Assembly (NCBI GenBank): GCA_016931555.1
Contig: JAFGEM010000065.1
Span: forward strand, 1 to 17,351
DNA: 17,351 bases
Reading direction: 5' to 3'
Source of the DNA: Candidatus Iainarchaeum sp.
Lineage (GTDB): Archaea; Iainarchaeota; Iainarchaeia; Iainarchaeales; GCA-2688035
Position 1 is the first letter of the stretch, and each line of letters starts with the position of its first letter. The notes beneath the pieces were generated by a model. That model did no database searches, was not told the origin of the DNA, and worked only from the letters and a program-made list of their open reading frames with translations. Below, one piece after another: positions 12,297-17,351 of the stretch. A program made the position numbers and the translations under genes.

Positions 12297-14425
12297 AACC
12301 TTCCAAACTTTTTCTTTGGAACCTCAAACTTGCTCTTCTTGGGCCTGCGCATTAAGATAAGCAACAAAACAAGGACAAGCACTACTACAACAGCCCCAAG
12401 AACAATAGGGAACCAATCAAAGCCTATTGGAATAGGGACTCCCGGCGCCATATCCGGATTCATTAAAACAGGGGGCGCGACAAACTTGTTGACATAATGA
12501 TCGTTAAGGAAAGCCATTGCCTCTGCCTCTGTAAGCTCAGAACTCAAGCCATAGGAAAGAGTTTTGCCCGAATCAAAAAACTCTTTATCAAGAGAAAAGG
12601 AAATTGTTGGGTCTTCCTTAAGAGTTTTAAATTCCCGGGAAGAAACAATGTCTGAAGCGCTGGCTGCGAATTCTTTTGGGACATACTCTATAACACCAAT
12701 AGCACTGATGTTGTTGTCAAGCAAAAAGCTTTCGGAAAATCCAAAAGAAATCAAAATAATGGGTTTGAAGTAAACAGTATTCAAGTCTGAAACACGCATT
12801 ATTTGGAGCTTTCTTGAAACATTTGACTGCTGAATTAGAAACTCTGAATGGGAAATAAGCTCGGGAGACAATCCCACAGCCTCGAGCAAAAGCCCTATTT
12901 GCTGATCGTTAAAAACAAATTCTTCTTCCCCCATAACATTCAAGTCAATTGCTGATTGGGCCTGAGCAAAAAAGTCTTTTGCAAAATTGGCGCTCTCGAC
13001 AGCGTCTGAAAAGGCACGTTCGGAAAAAGAACGTTCAGCAATTTCAAGAGCTTCAATGCCTTGTGTTTTTAATTCCCGCATGTTTGGAGACTCTATTCCC
13101 ATTCCAAGCAAAATGCCTTCCTTTTCCTCAACGAGATCAAGGGAAGCATAAGCTTCAAAGATTAGGCTGTTAACATCCGATTCTATTTCACCTGTGTTGA
13201 AAATCCATACTGGCTTTTCCGCTTCAACAGTGTTTCCCGCTTTATCGCTTGCAGAAACCTTAAAAGTATAATACTCGTTTGGCAAAAGCAGGGTATTCCA
13301 ATCCATAACATAATAGCCATTGTTTAAGTCTGGCGTTCCAAGAGAAATAAAAGCAGAGGCTGCAGTTAGCTTATAGAAAAACTCTACTGTGCCTATTCCT
13401 GACTTGTAATCCCCAGAATCTTGAACCTGCACATTAAGTGTTACAGTTTCTGAAAGCTCTTCCCTATAGTTTTTTGGAAAAATAAAGTCTATTGTGGGCA
13501 AAACAGTGTCATAAAGAAACAAGAGATTTGTATCGCAATTGTCACCATAAAACTCCTTTGCCTTCAAATCAACAAATATTTCCCCCTGACTTACGCCCGC
13601 AAGGTCTATTTCTCCCTGCCAAGAATTGTAATCAGACTTATCAGAAAAAAGTGTTTCCCTCGGCTTATTCGGAGGAGTAACATACAAATTAGAATAATAA
13701 ATTGGGTCTGCAGAAGAAATATCAATAATCAGTTTTGATTTGTCTGAGGAAAGCGAGGCACCCAACACAATGCCCAAAGTGCAAAACGTTGGAATCTTAG
13801 CCTTGGCTTCAGCACTTATAATGCCGCGATTGTCTGCATTGTCAACAGCCGCAACCTTGTAGAAATACGTTCGCCCCTCCGTCATTTCATTTGTATCCAA
13901 ATAACCTGTTCCAGTAAATGTCCCGAGAAACTCTACTCCCGGATCATTGATTTCAAACCCTGTCTGTTTGTTCTTGTAAATTTCATAGCCTTTTACGCCA
14001 GACAAGTTATCACTAGATTCTTCCCACTCTAAACGAACATACAAGCCCTCTGGAGTAGCCGTAACTTTGGGTCTTTTTGGGCCTGTTGAATCAATTTGTA
14101 TAGTGTAATGAGTTGTTTCGCTTGCATTAGAGCCCTGGAAGGATCTCACATGAAAGTAAAAAATCCCCTCTTGTTTTGCAGGCAAAGTAAGCGAAGTTTC
14201 CGTTGTAAAATCAGACCCGTCAGGAATTGTATCTGAAGCAGAGTCATAAGCATACTCATATTTTGTAGCACCTGCAACAGCATCCCACGAAACTGAAGCA
14301 CTGCGGTTTGACGACCATTCTCCAGCAGGGTGTGTTGAAGAAGTAACAGCAGGGGCGCTCACTGCAAAAGCACATGCAGAAATCAAAAAAATGAAAACCA
14401 AAACACTGGTTTTTCTTAAATACAT
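12293..14425 (-). CDS. Cell-surface protein with Ig/FN3-like modules and a C-terminal membrane anchor
   Basis: A 710-residue protein. Residues 1-24 are a signal peptide (basic start, TSVLVFIFLISACAFAVSA). Then come a beta module with a GIFYFHVRSFQGS strand (about 25-115); an FN3-like module (about 119-212) with GYEIYKN and TYFYKVAAVDNADN; a module bounded by two cysteines, C215 and C297, that may be bridged; and an Ig-like module (about 308-412) with PTIDFIFPKN and YYTFKVSASDKAGNT. A helical stretch (about 418-500) and an alpha-beta region of unknown type (about 505-650) lead to a Pro-rich stalk, a transmembrane helix (about 672-692, FPIVLGAVVVVLVLVLLLIL) and a basic cytoplasmic tail. Several N-x-S/T sites could carry glycans. 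The frame is open to 14470, but the ATG at 14425 starts the signal peptide and a TATA box lies at 14450-14459. Envelope or adhesion roles are possible. Confidence 0.85.
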   Translation of the reverse strand: MYLRKTSVLVFIFLISACAFAVSAPAVTSSTHPAGEWSSNRSASVSWDAVAGATKYEYAYDSASDTIPDGSDFTTETSLTLPAKQEGIFYFHVRSFQGSNASETTHYTIQIDSTGPKRPKVTATPEGLYVRLEWEESSDNLSGVKGYEIYKNKQTGFEINDPGVEFLGTFTGTGYLDTNEMTEGRTYFYKVAAVDNADNRGIISAEAKAKIPTFCTLGIVLGASLSSDKSKLIIDISSADPIYYSNLYVTPPNKPRETLFSDKSDYNSWQGEIDLAGVSQGEIFVDLKAKEFYGDNCDTNLLFLYDTVLPTIDFIFPKNYREELSETVTLNVQVQDSGDYKSGIGTVEFFYKLTAASAFISLGTPDLNNGYYVMDWNTLLLPNEYYTFKVSASDKAGNTVEAEKPVWIFNTGEIESDVNSLIFEAYASLDLVEEKEGILLGMGIESPNMRELKTQGIEALEIAERSFSERAFSDAVESANFAKDFFAQAQSAIDLNVMGEEEFVFNDQQIGLLLEAVGLSPELISHSEFLIQQSNVSRKLQIMRVSDLNTVYFKPIILISFGFSESFLLDNNISAIGVIEYVPKEFAASASDIVSSREFKTLKEDPTISFSLDKEFFDSGKTLSYGLSSELTEAEAMAFLNDHYVNKFVAPPVLMNPDMAPGVPIPIGFDWFPIVLGAVVVVLVLVLLLILMRRPKKSKFEVPKKKFGRF

Positions 14426-14449
14426 AATACCAATAAACAAAAGAAAAAA

Positions 14450-14459
14450 ATTTAAATAG
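14450..14459 (-). promoter_or_regulatory. TATA box of the surface-protein gene
   Basis: On the minus strand CTATTTAAAT lies 25-34 bases before the ATG at 14425, fitting a leaderless or nearly leaderless message. It indicates separate transcription from the upstream glycosyltransferase-like gene, which ends at 14500. Confidence 0.55.
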
Positions 14460-14499
14460 AGGCATGGCAAGGAATTCTGCTTTGGGGGCCTTGGGCCGG

Positions 14500-15141
14500 C
14501 TAGTAAATATAGCCGCGGAACTTGGCATCAGGAATAATGCCGCCGTAATGCCCGAGTATCAAGCCAGTGTCAACGTATATTTCAAAGCCTGCTTTTTTCA
14601 CTAGCTCGCAAAAGGCAGTGTCTTCTCCATGAACTTTTGTGCGCATGCCCTTATCATATTTTGTAAAGAAAAGGGGCTTGCCCTTGTTTTCAGAGTCAAC
14701 TTTTTCCAAAACCTTGCGCTTAATGAGCATGCATCCCAAACCTGTTGCATCAACTTTTACCAGCTCGTTTTTTGGAAAATCATAACTGCTTTGATAGTTG
14801 CCTTCTTTATTTAGCATGCGAAAACTAGGGAGCAGCATTTTCCGCAAAAAATACAAGCCAGAAACAACCTCTTTATCGTGCTTTAAAAGCAGTTCAACTA
14901 TGTTTGGGGGAAAAACCATGTCAGAGTCAAGGAAAAGCAAGTGGGTGCAATCACTTTTTAGAAAGTTTTCGACCAGCACATTTCTCGCAACATCCACTAT
15001 TGTTGCATCAACCTGAAATATCTCCAAAGGATATTTATTCGCAGTCTGGGCAAAGAAAGAGACAAAATGTATGAAAAACGCTGTTGGAACCTGATTGTAA
15101 AGCGGGACGCAAACCCCAATTTTTATTCTCTCCTCAACCAT
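14500..15141 (-). CDS. Glycosyltransferase-like protein (GT-A fold, family 2-like)
   Basis: A 213-residue cytoplasmic protein. Seen: KIGVCVPLYNQVPTAF (residues 7-22), the usual opening of the nucleotide-sugar binding half; VDVARNVLVENFL (49-61); the metal-binding DxD as D72-S-D74 in LLFLDSDMVFPP; VSGLYFLRK (93-101); the acceptor-side block DATGLGCMLIKRKV (131-144); and HGEDTAFCELVKKAGF (171-186) with the catalytic-type Glu-Asp, closing with LGHYG (196-200). This fits small GT2-like transferases; donor and acceptor are unknown. I start at the ATG at 15141 since the TTG at 15159 lies in the promoter region. A TATA-like TTAAAAAGTA at 15161-15170 makes the message leaderless. The gene stands upstream of the surface-protein gene on the same strand, so modification of surface glycoproteins is a plausible but unproven job. 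Confidence 0.8.
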   Translation of the reverse strand: MVEERIKIGVCVPLYNQVPTAFFIHFVSFFAQTANKYPLEIFQVDATIVDVARNVLVENFLKSDCTHLLFLDSDMVFPPNIVELLLKHDKEVVSGLYFLRKMLLPSFRMLNKEGNYQSSYDFPKNELVKVDATGLGCMLIKRKVLEKVDSENKGKPLFFTKYDKGMRTKVHGEDTAFCELVKKAGFEIYVDTGLILGHYGGIIPDAKFRGYIY

Positions 15142-15160
15142 AAAAAAAACCGATTTCAAT

Positions 15161-15170
15161 TACTTTTTAA
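15161..15170 (-). promoter_or_regulatory. TATA box of the glycosyltransferase-like gene
   Basis: TTAAAAAGTA on the minus strand lies 20-29 bases before the ATG at 15141, with no Shine-Dalgarno in between, suggesting a leaderless message. Confidence 0.45.
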
Positions 15171-15189
15171 TGTGAGCGTAGCGAACCAA

Positions 15190-15213
15190 CAATTTTTGCA
15201 CTAGCAAAAATTG
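15190..15213. repeat. Perfect hairpin 1 of the tRNA-Phe downstream cluster
   Basis: CAATTTTTGC (15190-15199) and GCAAAAATTG (15204-15213) are exact complements around the loop ACTA. It lies between the glycosyltransferase promoter and tRNA-Phe, in sequence without any gene. Confidence 0.7.
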
Positions 15214-15228
15214 ATTTCTTTTCCCAGG

Positions 15229-15251
15229 TTTTCTTTGCAAGGCAAAGAAAA
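15229..15251. repeat. Perfect hairpin 2 of the tRNA-Phe downstream cluster
   Basis: TTTTCTTTGC (15229-15238) and GCAAAGAAAA (15242-15251) pair exactly around the loop AAG. Its arms share the TTTGC/GCAAA core with hairpin 1, as if the two were related units. Confidence 0.7.
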
Positions 15252-15255
15252 GCTG

Positions 15256-15275
15256 TGAGGATAGCGGGATTTGAA
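15256..15275 (-). repeat. Direct partial copy of the tRNA-Phe 3' end
   Basis: Twenty bases here are identical to 15375-15394, which encode the discriminator base, the 3' acceptor strand and most of the T arm of tRNA-Phe. The copy is in the same orientation, 119 bases downstream of the tRNA end as transcribed, and the bases beyond it do not continue the tRNA. This is the form of an integration (att-like) scar or a local duplication. Confidence 0.7.
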
Positions 15276-15337
15276 AAGCCTTTCAAAGCGCTCGTTTCAC
15301 TCGCTTTCGAAAGCCTTGGGAAAAAATAAATCCCGCT
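15263..15337. repeat. Long imperfect hairpin 3 containing the tRNA-derived arm
   Basis: AGCGGGATTT (15263-15272) pairs exactly with AAATCCCGCT (15328-15337). Inside, AAGCCTTTCAAAGCG (about 15275-15289) pairs with CGCTTTCGAAAGCCTT (15302-15317) with one bulge and one mismatch. The element is thus about 75 bases long, and its outer left arm is part of the tRNA-Phe 3' copy. It has no open reading frame. Confidence 0.65.
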
Positions 15338-15354
15338 AGACTCTATTTTTCGCT

Positions 15355-15373
15355 AACCTTTTTCCAAAAGGTT
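15355..15373. repeat. Perfect hairpin 4, directly after the tRNA-Phe 3' end
   Basis: AACCTTTT (15355-15362) and AAAAGGTT (15366-15373) pair exactly around a 3-base loop. On the transcribed strand it starts one base after the tRNA discriminator, so it could act in termination or 3' processing. Confidence 0.6.
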
Positions 15374-15374
15374 A

Positions 15375-15448
15375 TGAGGATAGCGGGATTTGAACCCGCG
15401 ACACACCGGTCTTCAGCCGATTGCTCTACCAGACTGAGCTATATCCTC
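15375..15448 (-). tRNA. tRNA-Phe (GAA anticodon)
   Basis: The 74-base minus-strand gene folds as a full cloverleaf. The acceptor GAGGATA pairs with TATCCTC, the D arm is AGCTCAGTCTGGTAGAGC, the anticodon stem ATCGG/CCGGT holds the loop CTGAAGA with anticodon GAA (Phe), and the T arm is GCGGG-TTCAAAT-CCCGC. The discriminator is A. CCA is not encoded and would be added. There is no intron. A TATA-like TTTTAAA lies 27 bases upstream of the 5' end. The 3' end is partly duplicated at 15256-15275. Confidence 0.96.
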
Positions 15449-15474
15449 GTTAAAAAGAATTGAGGGGGCAAACC

Positions 15475-15482
15475 TTTAAAAT
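15475..15482 (-). promoter_or_regulatory. TATA box of tRNA-Phe
   Basis: TTTTAAAG on the minus strand lies 27-34 bases before the mature 5' end at 15448, the usual spacing for archaeal tRNA promoters. A separate promoter fits the gap to lysS, which ends at 15562. Confidence 0.5.
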
Positions 15483-15491
15483 TCATTTTAT

Positions 15492-15535
15492 GGCAAGTGG
15501 CATTAATCATTTATTGCTAGCTTGCCGGGGGGCAA
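15492..15535. repeat. Overlapping inverted repeats after lysS
   Basis: GGCAAG (15492-15497) can pair with CTTGCC (15521-15526), and the same TTGCC (15522-15526) can pair with GGCAA (15531-15535) around a GGGG loop. The two foldings exclude each other. On the minus strand they lie 27-70 bases after the lysS stop and before the tRNA-Phe promoter, where a transcript end could be placed. Confidence 0.4.
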
Positions 15536-15561
15536 ACAGCATTTTTCCAAATGCGCACCAT

Positions 15562-17175
15562 TTACTTTATTTCTCTTAGCCTTGCTGCAACCTTTTCCCT
15601 TCCAAAAGCAAATATTAACGAACCAAGCCTTGGACCGCGCTCTTTCCCGAGAATCGCTTGGTATAGGGAGGAAAACAATTGCTTTGGCTGCACATTATTT
15701 TCTTTCGCTGTGTTATAAACAAGATTCTGGATTTCTTCCGCGTTTTTTGCTTTTTCAATTTTATCCGCAATTTCAGGGAGCAGTGATTTTGCTGCTGAAT
15801 TAATTTTTGATGAATCAATTTTTTGGGGGGGAACAAAAACAGTTTTCTGTTCTTCAGAGAGATGCTCATTCGCATAGTTTCTTGCTTTTTCAAGCCTTTC
15901 AAGAACAAACTCTTTTTCTTTGGGCCCTGCGAGGCCCATTTCTCTTACTTTTGCAAACGCTTTTTCGGGGTCTGAAAATAATTGCCCAACCATTAATGCA
16001 GTGGAAAAATCTAGTTGTGGCGCAGTAATTTTGCGTTTTTTTGTTTCAACAAATTTTAAGAGTCTTTTGTTCTGGATTTGCTCTTTTTCCACGCCCTTTT
16101 TTTGCGAAACGTTTTCCGCAAGCCTGTCCAGTTCCAGCTCTAACAGGGGAATGTCCTGCCATGAAAAACTTCTTGTTTTCATCAGGCGCTTTAAGTAAAG
16201 CAGGCGCAGTGTTTCTGCTCTGGAATATTTTAGCCAGTCGCTCGGATAAACAACATTTCCAAGAGAGGCGCTCATTTTTATCCCGCCAATTAGTATGTGC
16301 TCGTAAAAAATCGGTTCGGGCGCGGGAAACTCCAGTGCCTTTTCACATATTTCTGCGTTAATCCAAAAGGCAGAGTTTTTGCTCTCATATTCTTTGCCTG
16401 CTCCCTCGGAACAGACATTCCAGTGTTTCCACTGCATTGCCCACTCGGATTTCCAGGGCATTTTGCCGTTTGCCTTGGACAAGTCTGAAAATCCGTTATG
16501 GCCACAGCCTTTTGCTGTCTGTGTTTCAAATTTGTAGTCCTGGCAAATGTATTCAACTTTTTTTCCGTCAAATGAGATTGCTTTTGTTGTCTGCATGTTG
16601 CCGCAATTCTCGCATATTGGCTGCCATGGAATCCAATCCTCCCCCAAAGGCGTTTCCTTAAACTTGTTTATTATTTCCAAAACTGTTTGCCTGCCTTTCA
16701 TTAGTTTTTTTATAGAGCCATTAAAACTGCCTTTTTGGTATTCCTTGCGCATTGAAAAAACTTTTGGCTTTGTGGAAAGAAAATCCATTGCAGTGTTCAA
16801 AAAGTGCTCGAGATGATGCTCGTCATAGCTTTTGTGGCAGCCCTCAGGATCAGGCACATCAGAAACTGGAAACCCAATGTATTTTTCAAATTCTTTTGGA
16901 ACCCCCTTTGGAATTTTGCGCAAGGGATCCATGTCCTCAGTAACATAAATGAATTCAACTGGAAAACCAGCATCTTTAAGTGCGTGGTAAACTGCCTCTC
17001 CCCGAATCAAATCAGATAATCTCCCAATATGCAGGACTCCGGAAAGGGAAGAGCTTGATTTGACGCTCCATTTCTTTAGCTTGGGAACCTTGCTTTCAGT
17101 GAAATAAAATTTTTTTCTTTCAATAATTTTTTTGGCCAGCTGGTCAGCCCAAAACAAGGATTCCTGCTTTTTCAT
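15562..17175 (-). CDS. lysS: Lysyl-tRNA synthetase, class I
   Basis: It charges tRNA-Lys with lysine using ATP. This is the class I type found in most archaea and a few bacteria, unrelated to the class II LysRS of most bacteria and eukaryotes. In 537 residues one sees the N-terminal FWADQLAKKII, the HIGH-type motif HIGR (49-52) in SGVLHIGRLSDLI, the zinc-binding insert with C188xxC191, C211, C224 and H226 (CENCG...GCGHNG), and the KMSKS-type motif KMSAS (300-304) in GGIKMSASLGN. The C-terminal helical anticodon-binding region closes with GKERGPRLGSLIFAFG, typical of the family. The ATG at 17175 starts just before the first conserved helix. A TATA-like CCTTAAATTG lies at 17206-17215. tRNA-Lys(CUU) lies 101 bases upstream on the same strand, so synthetase and substrate tRNA are neighbours. 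Alanine in KMSAS is a mild variant. Confidence 0.97.
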   Translation of the reverse strand: MKKQESLFWADQLAKKIIERKKFYFTESKVPKLKKWSVKSSSSLSGVLHIGRLSDLIRGEAVYHALKDAGFPVEFIYVTEDMDPLRKIPKGVPKEFEKYIGFPVSDVPDPEGCHKSYDEHHLEHFLNTAMDFLSTKPKVFSMRKEYQKGSFNGSIKKLMKGRQTVLEIINKFKETPLGEDWIPWQPICENCGNMQTTKAISFDGKKVEYICQDYKFETQTAKGCGHNGFSDLSKANGKMPWKSEWAMQWKHWNVCSEGAGKEYESKNSAFWINAEICEKALEFPAPEPIFYEHILIGGIKMSASLGNVVYPSDWLKYSRAETLRLLYLKRLMKTRSFSWQDIPLLELELDRLAENVSQKKGVEKEQIQNKRLLKFVETKKRKITAPQLDFSTALMVGQLFSDPEKAFAKVREMGLAGPKEKEFVLERLEKARNYANEHLSEEQKTVFVPPQKIDSSKINSAAKSLLPEIADKIEKAKNAEEIQNLVYNTAKENNVQPKQLFSSLYQAILGKERGPRLGSLIFAFGREKVAARLREIK

Positions 17176-17205
17176 TCAAAAAACCAATAAAATTTGTTTA
17201 TCACT

Positions 17206-17215
17206 CAATTTAAGG
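17206..17215 (-). promoter_or_regulatory. Promoter candidate of lysS
   Basis: CCTTAAATTG on the minus strand lies 31-40 bases before the lysS ATG and after the tRNA-Lys gene. lysS could therefore be transcribed alone or by read-through from the tRNA. Confidence 0.4.
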
Positions 17216-17237
17216 TTCTTTCTTTTTGGAAACCTAG

Positions 17238-17266
17238 CTTTTTCTTTCCCCCTAAGAAAGAAAAAG
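17238..17266. repeat. Perfect hairpin between tRNA-Lys and lysS
   Basis: CTTTTTCTTTC (17238-17248) and GAAAGAAAAAG (17256-17266) are exact 11-base complements around a 7-base loop. On the minus strand it begins 11 bases after the tRNA-Lys 3' end and lies upstream of the lysS promoter candidate. It may end or process the tRNA transcript. Confidence 0.6.
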
Positions 17267-17276
17267 AGGGAAAGAG

Positions 17277-17350
17277 CGAGCCCAGTGGGATTCGAACCCA
17301 CGGCGGCCTGCTTAAGAGGCAGGTGCTCTACCAGACTGAGCTATGGGCCC
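17277..17350 (-). tRNA. tRNA-Lys (CUU anticodon)
   Basis: A complete minus-strand cloverleaf. The acceptor GGGCCCA pairs with TGGGCTC (one G-U pair), the D arm is AGCTCAGTCTGGTAGAGC, the anticodon stem CCTGC/GCAGG holds the loop CTCTTAA with anticodon CTT (Lys, codon AAG), and the T arm is GTGGG-TTCGAAT-CCCAC. The discriminator is G; CCA is not encoded. It stands directly upstream of lysS, whose product charges it. Its promoter lies outside the window. Confidence 0.96.
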
Positions 17351-17351
17351 A

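Noticed and set aside
77..14420. Repeated ACACTGGTTTT text near 77, 8069 and 14405
   Set aside because: Two copies lie in or across coding sequence (rtcA antisense and a signal peptide), and the flanks do not align.
15190..15373. CRISPR array
   Set aside because: The repeated elements are hairpins of different sequence with no constant repeat and spacer lengths.
15522..15803. Plus-strand frames over the end of lysS
   Set aside because: Antisense to the conserved class I LysRS C-terminus; no motif.

Overview
The window is chromosomal DNA of an archaeon with an AT-rich, very compact genome. The evidence is gene content: a class I lysyl-tRNA synthetase, geranylgeranylglyceryl phosphate synthase (archaeal ether lipids), RadA, an archaeal RPA-type single-stranded DNA binding protein, a short archaeal triosephosphate isomerase, an archaeal-type 7S SRP RNA, a KaiC-like ATPase, and A/T-only TATA boxes about 25 bases before many starts. 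Leaderless starts, stop-to-stop packing and several small orphan genes would fit a reduced DPANN-type lineage, but that placement is inference.

Layout. 1-1591: the start of RNA 3'-phosphate cyclase (rtcA, minus, cut by the window edge), divergent from an NAD-dependent epimerase gene that overlaps a small unknown gene. 1592-3099 (minus): GGGP synthase and an MBL-fold hydrolase. 3236-4549: RPA; 4546-4821: a small coiled-coil protein on the other strand. 4870-7412: a membrane-anchored protein with an internal duplication, then radA behind a structured leader. 7468-8538: a small EF-Tu domain-2-like protein, divergent from the SRP RNA gene, then a lysine-rich protein. 8539-12296: a tpiA plus HPF-like operon divergent from a full-length RelA/SpoT homologue, followed by a KaiC-like ATPase. 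12293-15141 (minus): a cell-surface protein with Ig/FN3-like modules and a glycosyltransferase-like gene. 15142-15374: a gene-free stretch packed with hairpins and a partial copy of the tRNA 3' end. 15375-17351 (minus): tRNA-Phe(GAA), lysS and tRNA-Lys(CUU).

The most interesting locus is 8539-11493. A long RSH protein, rare in archaea, keeps its (p)ppGpp synthetase residues but has lost key residues of its hydrolase site. It shares one symmetric TATA box with an operon encoding triosephosphate isomerase and an S30AE/HPF-like ribosome hibernation candidate. This could be an archaeal stringent-response and ribosome-hibernation module. The second is the hairpin and tRNA-repeat cluster beside tRNA-Phe.

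General architecture: four of the five protein-gene tail-to-tail pairs have abutting or overlapping stop codons, three of them inside a palindrome (TTAA, TGATCA, CTAG), and at least four divergent pairs appear to share a single AT-rich promoter core.
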